From positions 771,001 to 835,000 of the forward strand of contig NW_026731611.1 in NCBI RefSeq assembly GCF_028476545.1: a stretch of 64,000 nucleotides of DNA, written 5' to 3'. This DNA is from Physella acuta (Eukaryota > Mollusca > Gastropoda > Physidae). How positions within the stretch are numbered: position 1 is the first letter of the stretch; each line of letters begins with the position of its first letter. Below the pieces are notes generated by a model that worked only from the letters and a program-made list of their open reading frames with translations, had not been told where the DNA came from and ran no database searches. Both the position numbers and the translations under genes were made by a program. This document shows positions 37,801 to 51,232 of this stretch, piece by piece.

Positions 37801-39556
37801 CGACTTTTTATCTCTTTAATTTAAATTTGCTGATTTGTTGCATTTTATTTTACTCACGCAAACAGATAACCGGAGAACTTTCATGTATAGGCCTACTGTA
37901 ATCATGTTTAATTAAAGTTCTACTAAATTTCCAGGTACAACGGTATTAATGATTGAGTTACACTTTCTATGTTTATTAAACTAAAATAATCCTTTTGGTA
38001 GGTTATGTATGTTACGGGTCAGTTGTAGGTTAGATAGAAATAGGTTAGAATAATCTAGAATTAGGGGAGAGTGCGTGTGTGAGTTGAGTTTACCCTAGAG
38101 TATTGTTAACCCCCGGTGTGTTTATGTATTGTTATCCCAAGGTCGAATGCGGTATAAAAGCTGGAGTGAATGGTTGTAAGGGGTTAGTTGGTAGCGGTTA
38201 GGGCGAGGGCTACTCTGTTATGTGAAGAATTGAGTCACGGCGTCACGGTTTTGGTTAAGGTTAAAGTATAGGGTTATTTTATATTATGGAAATATAACAG
38301 ACACACACACACTCACATGTCTGTGTGTTTGAAGTTATTGAAAAATGAAACATAAAAACCCTTATAAAAACTGTATAAAATATTTGTATTTAAAGAAGAT
38401 TTATGTGAGCAGGAAATCAGACTTGCCTCAATCGTTTTATTGATCGAGTTCTAGACATTATTCGAGAGGCTGTCTAGATGCAAAACTAATTTAATTTTTT
38501 TTATTTATGGCATTTTTTAATATATATTAGTATTGGCATTATGTTTGAACCTCTACGTTCTAGATATGTAACGTCACACTCCTAGGGGGTAAGTAGAGAG
38601 GTTTCTTTTATAAATATGGGGGGGGGGGGGGGGGGGGAAGAGGGGTTAAAAAAATGTAACGACACACTTTTGCAATTAACAAAGTAATTTCTCATTTTTA
38701 AATGCTTTAAAAAAAATGTAATAAAAATTGATCCATTTTATATGGACGACCTATAATTTGTCTTCGCATATTAAGTAATGTATTGTTGTAAAAGATATTT
38801 CGACTCGAAATCACCGTAATTATAGCTACATGCTGCAAATGCAGTTATTCTTTAGCAAATTTATCGTATTGTTAGACGCGAAAGCGTGTTTAAATGCTTC
38901 AATTGATATCTCAAAGAAGAAAAAATCTTTTTCCGTGATTGATCATCATTGAACCGACTTTCAAATTAAAACCCTACAGCTTAATTTTAGATCCCGTGGA
39001 TCCGACAAGAGAACTTGTTCAAATTGATTTTAAAGCACAATTTGTTAAGCTATTTTCATTTTTATAAGAAGCCTTTGCACCTCTTAAAAACTATCATTTC
39101 TAGGAATGTATTAGATAAAATATACCTTTCATGTGCCCATTAAGTGTTATTCATAATGACCTCCTTTTGGAGGATTCATTAAAAAAATTGACATTATCGG
39201 TAAAGTGTTTTTTTTTAAAGAATGCCGTGGCTGTTCAGCCTTATAATTTATAAACTTATATACAAGAATTAACATGTTCTTAAAAACTCTTAATATATCC
39301 ATATATTACTTGTAGCAGTATGTCAATTGTCTCTCATGTGTTTCTATTGTAGTTTATAACTGAGTTGGACTTCGAAAATTAGTTATAATGAGTTTTCAAA
39401 AGTTTTTCAACTGCTTTTGTGTCAGAAAATTTTTTTGAACAAAGCAATATTAAAAAAAAGTTTGGGGGGGGGGGGGAGGAGGGTTATTTGTTATAAAACT
39501 CTGAAAAGGCACAGTAAAATGCAATATTTGAAAAAACAATTACTTCAATTATACAT

Positions 39557-39635
<79 letters not shown>

Positions 39636-42600
39636 GGCTATATATAATATAATAACATTTTTAAAAATTAGAGACAACACAAAAAAGAGAAAATCTACTC
39701 TATATGGTTTCTGCGTTTTTAGTTCTGTTGTAGCATACCGAAGGATCTGAGCAGTTTCTGTTTTTATAATTTTATAAAAATAATATTTAAATTTTTGTTT
39801 TTGTTTTTACAGATAAAAATCGAATTGTTTGTTGTTGATTACGTCATTAAAATTAAAAGATATAAAATTAAATTAATGGAGTTGTTGGCTTGGACGCATA
39901 ACAAAACAGGTTTCGTTAGTGTTAAGTTTGGGCCTATTTTCGGCGTAAAATCAGTCTCGTCGATTTCGATCACAAGATTTTATCTTCTATGTGTCTCCAA
40001 AATTCAACTAGCCAGCCACTTGGTATTGGCTCTAATATATTCTTTCAGAATCTAGACACAAATAGCCCACTCGATAAGCTCATTCAATCTGATTCCTTTA
40101 CTTCAAAGTAACAGAAGATAAAAATCAATATCCCCAGTCCGGTGTATAAAATTAAATGCAAGTTGAATCAACTTAGGTAATGTGCAACGTTTAAGAGAAC
40201 TCGTGGATGTGTTTTATTTATAACCAGACTATACTGGCTTTAAATCAGAGAAATGTATAGGGACAACCTTTTCTATCAGTAAAAAAAATCACTTTATATA
40301 TTTGCGAGCAGCTGCTTTTGGGCTTTTACATCCAAAATATGTTGTAGAAACCAACGAAAACCTCGGGACGCCTATCTAGTTCCATAAATATATATGTTTT
40401 TACTTTGATTACATCAACTGTTATGAAAATACAACGCTGTGGTTGCTCGACAATTTTCCATTACTTTTCTTGATTAGAACTTACTTAAACTTTTTGAATA
40501 AGCTTCTATTAGGTTCACAATGTCTTTCCTCTTCTGTCTCTGCGTCTGTATGTGTAAAATATTGTTACTCAATGTTGACCTACTTACAATGTAAAGATTT
40601 CCTCTAAACTCTTCAGGTACATTCACCCCTGCGTATATTATAACGCAAACGTATATAATGTTTATTCTAGTTATATAAATAAAATCAACCATTAAAAGGA
40701 ATTTATTAAGGTAAAAATATTCAATAAATAAGGGGGATAACAAAATTAAGTATTAGCGATGACTCGATCAGCCAGGTGACGGAGAACAGTAGTTCACGGA
40801 TTTTTTTTTCCACTTTAGAGACGACCAAAGGGCAGATTGCGTGTAGAGTTAAGATTGCAAGATACTGATCGGATTTTAAAACACTTATTTTAAATCTAGT
40901 AAATATCGACTTATTATTTCAATTTCTAAAATGTCATAATTACTAAAAAGTAGCAAATAAAACATCTAAAACCACCCAACAGACAAAACAAACATGCTTT
41001 CTTAGGTACAAGTTGTTGTCGCTCATAAAATCTTTAGGATTTGACGACCTCTGCTTTTTCTGTACAATGCAAGTTTTTATTTTTTAATTTCAATGCAATG
41101 TATGCCATCATTATAAAACTTTTTCTTTTATCAACGTCTGTCATTGCATTTTGCCCTGGCTTATTAATATTTGCTGTCATTTATCGAATTAACAAATCTT
41201 GACTTCTGCTTCAAACTGCATTGAAAAAGAAATAATTCGCATATTTTTTTAAAGTAATACGTTTTTTTCTTCTGTTTATTGTATGGGATTGATCTTGAGA
41301 GAGCCAGAAAGTTCATCCACACGAACATCAAACTACGTGCTTTGGGGAAATAAAGAGGCAGGGGCTCAGTGTATTCCAATTTGATCTGCTTTTGTATGTA
41401 GGATTGCTCCCAGTGGAGCAAACTTGTTTTTCTTACAGAGCAATATTGGAAATCTGCACCCATTCTGTCCGTATTTCACTTATAGAAACTATTGTGAAAT
41501 ACAAAGGAAAATAAACCGGGAGTGATCTCCCCTAAACTTTCTCGAATATTCTTATATAAAATAACAGGGGATGGGAACTCGGGCTATAGACATGATTTTT
41601 AATCCATTTTAAATACTTAAAGTTTTAAAAATAGAATAAAATTTCGTAGACAAATTAATTGCACACCAAGTGAACCCCAAATAAAAAAGCGCATAATGGT
41701 GCGCAATATTATTATTACTTTTAAAATTTACATTAGTTTTTTGAGAAATCGGAAGTAGCGTAAAGTACTACTTCCAGTCATCGGAAATGACTCAAAATTT
41801 AATAGAAGGTAGAGAATTAGATCTTTTACTTACATATGAAATTTCATTTATCTATCTGAAATAGTACTCAAGTTATAGGCTTTTGAAAAATTCAAAGTAG
41901 GAAAAGTACCACTTCCGGTTATCGGAAATCGCTCAAAAGTTGATACGGATCTACGATTTTGATTAAATACCTATATATGAAATTTCATCAACCTAGCTGT
42001 AACGGTACTCAAGTTATCGTGTTTACACACGGACAGACAGACACACAGACACACAGACATACGGACAAGATTGCAAAATTATGTTTTTCCGTATCAGTGA
42101 GGTGTGAAACGTCGAGATTTGTAAAAATCTCGATTTTTTTTTTTGCACGATTACAAGACTTTCTCTATACTTCGTATATACGAGAAAGTAAAAAATCAAC
42201 GAAAAAAAGAAACAATAGCAAAAAACACGACATTCTAAATTTGTTATGGCGCGTGGCTGTTACGTGTTAGATTTGCTTTACTAGACAAATAGGACAGGCA
42301 TACATTCATTGTTTAATACTTCTTTAATTCCTGTTTTGTATATTAAGTGTTTTACATTACTAAAGTATCTAAAACAGTGGTTCTTAACACTTTTGGAGCT
42401 ACCGAATCCTTCTTTCTAGTTACATCGTCCGCACTGCCAAAATCCGATAGTGAATCATGTGAGTCGGTGTGTGTCTTGACCTCCGCCGAACCCCAGAGAT
42501 CGACTCAACGAATCCCTCCGGGGGGGGGGGGGGGTCGATTGAACCCAGGTTAGGAGCCATTGATCTAGAAGCTGTTAGACTTTTCCTCGGAAGATTACTT

Positions 42601-45600
42601 ATCGTTTCAGCAGTCATATTACATAAAACTTATGCAAGGAGATGACAATTTACCCATGCACTTTATCTCTTTTGTCCCTAAAACCTACATTCATTCGGCA
42701 TGAACTTCTTGATGGCCACAATTTCTAAACCACATGATGATATATGAAACATGACACGGCCTGATTAACTTCAAGCTCGTATCTGCTTAGATACCAAAAA
42801 ACGAATGTCTAGTTACCTTTATTCATCTTGAACAAAACGAAAAACCCCACAAAAGATATCCTTTATCACTTACAGCCTAATGTTATTTGTATAAAAACCA
42901 ACTTAATTGTTTGTTTTCTTTCTCGAATGAAACCCCGAATAATCAGTTGTTTTGTGTATCATATTTTCCATTTGTATTTTATGCCTGGATTAAAATGAAT
43001 TATTTATCGAATTCCTGTGTTTATTGCTTAGTTTATTTTTGTTATCAAAAAGATTTATTTTAAGCTTCTCTGAGCAGAAAACGTGGCTTAATAATTTTTT
43101 ATGAGAATTAAGTAGCAACAATATTGGCAAACAGATATGAGCTTTCATATCAGTTTTAAAATACAAATATTAAATTGCTCTAGAAGCTCAGCATGTCGAT
43201 GAAAAATCGTTTGCAAGGTATTTAAAGTGAGTTACAATAAGGGCGTGCGAAGATAAGCCTTGCGGGTCTCCATACATCAACATCGCAATGTTTGATAGAA
43301 ACAAAGACACACACTAACAAAAAAAAAAAAAACCAACAAAAGACACTTGTTTTGATCGTGGTTTAGCACACGTTTTTACTCAGGCCACAATTTAATTTTT
43401 TTGTTGGTTTATGGCCAAATCTCAGGCCAGAAACCAAGCAGCGTGAACAATACTTCACTTTCGTCAGCTTGGTGATTCAGTGATCGGTAGTATTTAATCT
43501 TGTTATCTTCCATTTATAATATATTATAGTAATTTTGTAATGATATTTTAATGACTAACTGGATATTCTTGCATTGTCACCGGGGAAGAATGTATCTGAA
43601 ACGTTTGAATGAAATTGCCGTATTTACTATTAGAAGTGGGTCACAGTTGAGTATCAAGATTTACCACATCCCACAAACAAACACACACAAAAAAAAACAC
43701 AACAAAACAAACATTATGAATTAAATAAAAAGTTATAAAAAAGAAAAAGCATTGGTAGAAAAATGAATTGACAAAATTTCTTGTTTTTAATAATGATTAC
43801 GCCAATACACTCGTTTCTTTGTTAGAAATATCTCTAGAAGTAGAAATATCTGTATTTACATTTCTTACATTTCTGCACTAGTTGCTCATAATATTGCCAA
43901 TATGAAGTGGAGACAAACCAATAGCTACATCTCCTGCCCAAAAAACTGAGATCAACGCAATTAACATTAATTGAGCCGGACAAGTTAATTTTGATAAAAG
44001 AGGCTAGTCACATAGTGTTTAAGGGGTGGGTTGATAGAGAATGGTAAAGTATTTGAAACTTTTCTTTCGATCTTACAAAAAAATTCAGCTATCGTCTTTC
44101 TCAAATGTTCTCAAATGTACCAGACTGTATTCAGATGTGTACTAGAAATGAAACTTTTTCCTCTCCTCTGCAAAGGCCTGCACATAACATATTCATATTC
44201 CAGCGAGACAGATATTTTCCTTTTGTTTTACCCTAGTTAATTGTTACAAGAGTAATATTTTTACAAGGTTTTATCTGAATGTCTGTTTGCCTGTCTGTTT
44301 TTTTTGGATAGTCTAAAGAGTGCACACTTTTATCAGCTCTTTAATACTTTAATAATACACTTAATATTATATGGCCCAAATATTTTTGAGAAAAATTTTG
44401 TTTTTAATACAAGTGTGAAAGAAATTGGTCCGTTAGAAGTGGTCGAATTTTCTCCATCCACTTTTCATCCACGACGAAGCACGACAAAAGACACGACCGA
44501 CAAAAAACAAAAGGACGAGGAAGCAAGTTAATTAAAAGCTTGTAAAAAAACGAAGCGAGCGATAGTAGTGGGGCAGTGGGTGGTTAAAAGGAGGCACTAT
44601 TCATAAAAAGAGTCTTACGGTCTAACTTGTAGCATGTTTAATTAAGGGACTAAAGACGCCTACCTTCCTGGTCCCCAAAAAGTTTTGCTGTCCCTAATTC
44701 TTTACTGAAGAAACTGACAACAAAAGTGAAAAATGCCAATCAGCAAAAAGAAAATGGTATTGATTATACGCAAGGGTTTACAATATCTATCTATATCTAT
44801 CTATATATATATATATAATTCTCTTCTGGGAGCCGTTAGAAAACAAGCTGCAAGCGCCTCCTTGCAGTCCCCTCTTTTTCTCTCTATCACTATCACTACC
44901 ACCCCCACCCCCACATTGTCTGGTGAGTTGTGGTCACGCTAAATGTTTACAAAGCTAAATGTTTACAAATCGTAGAGCCGGGTTTCTATTAGGGGCAGAT
45001 AATTTAGTTCGATTTTAATTTACAGGAGGTAACTAAGAAATAACTAAGAGGAGGCTGCTTTCACGGTGGGAGGGGGGGGGGGGGTAGGGTCGGGGTTAGG
45101 GGAAAGGGGGGGTTAGTATTTTAAAGCAAATATTTTCAGTGGCAGCATTGGTACTGTCGAATTCACAAATTATGAATTACTGAAAAGTAGAAAATAAAAC
45201 AACTAAATAGCGGCGTATGATACGCTGCGGGTCGGCTCTTTCATATTAATTGATTAGACATTTGATACATTTCAGCTTTATTCTCCTCCACCACCCCACT
45301 TACAAATAGAGATATATTTATAGCATACATGATCCTCTTACTTTCATTATTTATAATTAACATCGCCCACTGTATATAGCCTGTACTATTACATTTTCAT
45401 TTTAAAACCATATCAAATCAAAAAGTTTCTGAATTCAATGTATGTAAATTGATGTACTGGGATTTAGCTTTGTGCAGATTTTTATAGCTTATAAAATTAC
45501 ATAGGATGCTGCTTTATTTGAATTCGTAACTTTATTCCCCGCTGATCTTGGTAAGGAAGTAGCGCAGCCCCTCTGAACAAATTGAAATGGAGCTCCGAGA

Positions 45601-48600
45601 GTTTCTTTGCTCAAGATACATTGGTTGCGGAAACGAATGTCTAATCCCATGTGGTTACTGTGATAGCGGTGAGCCAGACTTAAATGCTGTTTGCGTTGGT
45701 ACATTTTACTTTAGTTATTTATTATGAAAAATTTAACTACAATGTCCATCATCTATTGGGCCAAGAGGAACAGATCAGTATTCAATTGTTAAGAATAAGA
45801 TGTTTGTTCTTTCGAAGAATATTTTCCATTTTTATCTAGCTAAAATTAATTACTGGGTAAAAAGTAGCGTTACTTTTAACTAACGATGAAAACTCATACA
45901 TACTTGATCTATTTTAATAAATTAAAACGCAACGAGAATTTCATATAGTATCCCCAGTTCTTGTTAAATAAAGCAAAAAAACCTCACACAGCTGATACCA
46001 CCAACCTTTTACGCGTAACTAAGTGGATTCAGCTCGTAGGGCTTAATTAATTTTAGCATCACGAGTAACCTAACAGGTAGCCAAGATTTTTTAATACGAA
46101 GCATTCCTAGCCTAAGTCCTTAGTTGTCCAAAAAGTATGTAATCCGGGGCTCCAGTGTACTAGATGAAGTTATTTTTATTCGAACAAATCATTATTTAAA
46201 AATTGATCTAAATATATTTTAGAGAAGTAATTCAAAGTTTATTATTTTTTATCTTGATTGGTAAAAACGTGACTCAAGATTTATTCGAACATGTTACTTT
46301 CTCTTCTTCTTTCATATCCCTCCCACACCTCAATGTTTTTTTCTGTATTTTATTCCCTCCATGCTCCTTTCATGTTACTAAACCTTTTCCCCTTCCTATC
46401 CTTTATGAATATTTTATTTCTGTTTTCACCAATATCTTTTCCCTGATTACTTTTTTCGTTCTATCGACTTTTGTTTCATTTCTTTTGCTTCTTTGTTGCT
46501 TTAAATTTTTTCACTAAAAAGTTGCAACACGTCAATTTATTTGAAAGCGATATTGTTTTTCCAGGACACGGAGCAACAAAAGCGACCCCAGCACCCAACG
46601 CGCCACAGGCAATAATTATCGAGGTATGTTAGCATTTATAGACGTTTGATTTCTGTCATCAGTTGCTAAACCCGTCTGCGAAACAAATAACAACAAAAAT
46701 AAATGTACCGCTATGTTATAGTGCTTGTAGTGGGTAGTATTTTCATTTTTTTCTGTGAATTTCTTGTGTCAGTGATCTTTTAAACATAGCAATAAGAAAA
46801 CCAACGAGTTTACCATAAAGTTATTTGAAAATATTTGTCAATAAAATCCAGAATCCAGAGTGTAGTGAGAAAAAAAAGTTTTAATAACAAGCTTTTATAT
46901 AATAATGCTATATAACGGATTGAATACGCTTAAGAAGTGACCCACGCTTTTATTAAGTTTTATTTTTAGTTATTTAGTGATTCATTATCATCTATAATAT
47001 AAGCGGGCAAGTAGTGTGTCAGTCCTTCCTTCCTTCCTTCCGTCATCGCTATAGATTTTGGGACTATAAAAGTAAACATTCGCACCATGCTGTGCTTTTC
47101 AGTGCACCGCAGTGTCTTATTATAAGTAATAGAGTAGGGTTTGTTTATATAGCGGCATAGAGCTATTTTAAAATTGCCACGGTTTTTACTCTTTCGCATA
47201 ACGTCAAGAAAATATTAAATACACGCAAACTGCTAAAACGTATTAAAAAGATTAATGTCAAATATCATTTTCGTTTAGGCTCCCAGAAAAAGTGGATACA
47301 TTTTAATAACATAATAACAGTAGGGAAGAAATATCAAATTAATTTAACTCTTTTCTAATTTTGACAAAGGAGGTAATTTAAAAATACATTAAACTCACGC
47401 TAATAAAAAATGTGAATGCAAATATACGTTCGTCATAGAAGGAATTAGTGTTGCAATAATATAATTAGCAAAATGTGAATGCAAATTATTCGGATGTGTA
47501 AGAGGAAATTATTGTTAGAAAATTATAATTAGCATGGATTGAGAAAAGGCAATCTTTTATTTATTTTATTCACTGAATGTAGGCCCTACTGTTTATTACT
47601 TATAATTTTTAATCAATTATTCAGCACTATTATAGGCGCGTCATCACGTTCATTAGGTGCGCAATGGTTTTAGTTATGAAACTCTATTGTAAATTTTTAA
47701 AATTTAAAGTACTGGAAAAAAAAATGCGTGAATGGATAAAGTGAAATATTGTAGGTAAAACACAGATATTTTAAATACTGCCTATTATTTATACTGATTT
47801 CTAATTATTATTCTATCTTTCGGGTTTTATAGGAGAGGCGTAGCGAGGGGGGCATATGTCCCCGGGTGCCGACCTTAGGGGGCGCCAAAGTGGGTTGGAA
47901 AAAATTTGCGAGGGGGGGGGGGGTGGTGAAAATCGAAAGTTTTAGGGCGGGGAGGGGGGGAAGGGGTGCAAATCGAAAGTTTGAGGGGGGTGCAAATCAC
48001 CGGAAAGGGCGCGATTTGGCGCTACGGGCTAGACTGTGAGCAATATGCCTGTATGATTGCATTTAAATTGTGTTTATGTTATGAGTGTTATGTTTGTTTT
48101 TTCGTTTTTTTTTGTTTTTTTTTTTGCGTTCGTTTGTGTTGTGTTTAGTTTTGTTCTGTTCCCAAGTTGGTACATTTAAAAAAGATTTACCGTGGCGGAG
48201 CACGGGATGCAGCTAGTATATTTATAGAAAAATAATGTGTTTTCTACTTTTTAGTGCATTATTACACAAAAGCTTGTTATTAACACGTTTTTATGCATTT
48301 AAAAAATACTTTTAAATTATTTAATGCAATAGTTACATGATTAAAAATATAAAAACAATTGTGCTCTAAATGAACACGAAAAATGTGCTTCAAATAGCGC
48401 GGTAAATATTACCTTATATATGAAATTTTAGTTAATTCTTTAAAAAATAATTAAGCATCCAATTAAGAATATTTGGTAGATTGCATTGTCATCGGGTCTT
48501 GTCCTACGTGCCAAGTTCCAGAAAAATTGGTCGGTTAAAAATGGTCGAAATCTCGCTCGCCAGTTTTGATCGAGTACGGACGACTAACAAAAGCATGACA

Positions 48601-51137
48601 GACAAAAGAACGAGGAACCTAATTAAATAAAAGCTTGTAATAAAAAGTATTTTTTTCTGTACTTATGTATTTTCCCACGTTTTCTTTAACTTGCTTTCGT
48701 CTCTATTTTTCCAATCAAATCTTGCGATCGAAATTTCTGGCACTTCCCAGTTAGCTAGCGCGCTGAAATTTTCAGGGAAGCTTTGTTTTGGATGACAATA
48801 GAATATTCAATTGTTATTATTACTAAATTGATCCATGGAAACATTTTATTGAGCATTTTAGAGCGCTATATAATTGTAGTAAAAACGTGGGGAAAAAGGG
48901 ACATAACCCAGTAACTGTAATTTGATGAAAACAAGGTTCGGTACTCTCCCTCTTTGCTTACTGAGTAGTGTTCACGCGGTGTTTGTATACAAACAACCGT
49001 AACAACTGGTGGCCAGTATGGGGGAGACGATATGGTCGAGTGGTTGGGCACACGATTGCTATACCACTCGACACTGGTTCAAATCTATGTGTTCTAGTCA
49101 GTAACGTATTCACACAACGTGTTTTTTACGAGTTGTCTTTTTACGAGTTGTCTTCGTTTACCCAAAAAAGAGTGAAAAGATAAAATCGTTAGCAAGATTT
49201 TAATGCAAACAAACAGACAAAGACTAAAAAGTAGAAAATAATAATCATTAAAAAAGTTTTAAAAAACCCACGTTTTCTGATTGAACTAAAAAGTAGAAAA
49301 TAAATGCTATACATCACAATAATGCAAGCGATCACTCTACTATAAGCGATCAAAAACGTGGGGCGCCGAGATTTTCTTACAGTTTCTAATACTGTTGACT
49401 CTCTACAAGCTCCCTAATAAAAGTCAATAGTATTATCTAATCAATAGTAATATAACTTTTACTTCGGCGCCCCACGTTTTTGATCGCTTATAGTAGAGTG
49501 ATCGCTTGCATTATTGTGATGTATAGCATTTATTTTCTACTTTTTAGTTCAATCAGAAAACGTGGGTTTTTTAAAACTTTTTTAATGATTATTATTTATA
49601 GTTACATTAACGACCATAAGTGCATAAGATTAGTAAGTCGTAAAGCCTCTTTGGGTTCATGACCTTATTCAATTTACTTCATCGCTCGCTTGCCATAGAG
49701 GTAAGCCTACTAATTGTATTAACGGTCATCCATAAATGACTTCACACTCCGAACTGTAGGCTCGAACTTTTGTGACAGTGTGTCAGACGAGCGGGAGGAG
49801 GTTTTCTAAAAGCGCGACGACACACTTTTGCAATGATGTTAAAAACAGAGTTAAAGTTTATGTTGGAAAAATATTTCTTTGTGAGAATAAAAATTGATCA
49901 TTATACTCAATGTCGACTGAGCTCAGTAAATTGTTTAGAAATATAGACGCTGTTCTTTTAAAAATGTGTTAGAATGAGGTGTAATGCTATTTTGGTTGTA
50001 GGGTCTGACTTTTGGTGACGACGTGGTACATTGGGGATGGTGGGAGGGAGGGAAAATTCGTAAAAATATTTAGGGTGTTAATTGTAAGGATGATCCAGTT
50101 TGAGTATGAATCCTGTTATTTATAAATACGTTAAGTTGGGTTTATGTTTAAAAACACGAGCACTGCCGTCTTTATTTTACTTTTTATGTTCAGGAGAAGA
50201 GCCAATTGTTTGCCCCCTCCCTCCCCCCCTTCCGTATAGACGTCATAAATAAATAACCCCTGATAAATAATTTATGTCCAAGCGATTATTAACACAATCC
50301 CTGTTCATATTCTTTAATGATTAAAGTATCTTCTGTCACTAAAAAATAATGAGTCTGTCACCTAGATCTAGGGGCGGAGCTACGGTTGGAGGGAGGCCTA
50401 GGGCGTTTGGGGGCCCAAAATCCGACCAAAAACAATAAAGTATTTTTTTTTCACCTTGATTGACTAGTAGTTTTGTAAAAATCTAATACAGCCGTGATTG
50501 TCCCACAGTAACCAACACACACTGACAAAAAAAAACAACAACTGCATGAGCTGTAGTTTGGAAGATTTGCAAACCTTCAAACATATTTCATGACTTACCG
50601 TTCCTCTTTAAATGGTCTAATAGGCGTGCTCAAAAAGCTCATTTTAATAAATTTGTACATTGTTAAAATAAAGCATACTAAAGAATAGCACAGCTATAAA
50701 AAAAAACAAATGTATTCAAAACTATTAATATACCTGCAAAAAAAAAAACAACATACGAATACAACAAACACGGGAAACCATAACACATATCATACCTCCA
50801 TGTTTAAATACTTTTGACCGACTTGCCAGATATAAAGTAACTCTTTCACAATTTTAGGCGGGTATACACGAGATGAATACATTTTTAAAACATGATTATA
50901 TCAGGTCCGAAAAATTACTAAATTAGGAAGTAATAAAGTAAGTAGTAAAGTTCCTTTTCAAATCTGACGGTCTATAGGGCAAGTGAAGTTGAGTTCACTT
51001 GTTTCTGTGACCTCGGTATAGGAAGAGATAGTGTGGTCAGCACTATGCCGAGGGACATTCTACTAATTTTAACCTTGATTCGAACTCGAGAATTACGGGT
51101 TAGCAGTCCAGCTCTCTACCGCTAGAACACTCCGTCT

Positions 51138-51232
<95 letters not shown>

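Larger units (their letters stand above)
34660..46564 (+). other. DDX1 intron 12 (11.9 kb)
   Basis: The largest complete intron. From 34660 to 38000 it is AT-rich with no recognised repeat or gene. After that it holds a possible solo LTR (38010-38299), G-rich and (TA)n tracts, a 653-base interspersed element (41537-42189), a hAT MITE (42375-42562), fragments of two unclassified families (44395-44547, 44770-45245) and a pyrimidine-rich tract at 46290-46510. Open frames of 60 to 103 codons here have no recognisable domains. Confidence 0.7.
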
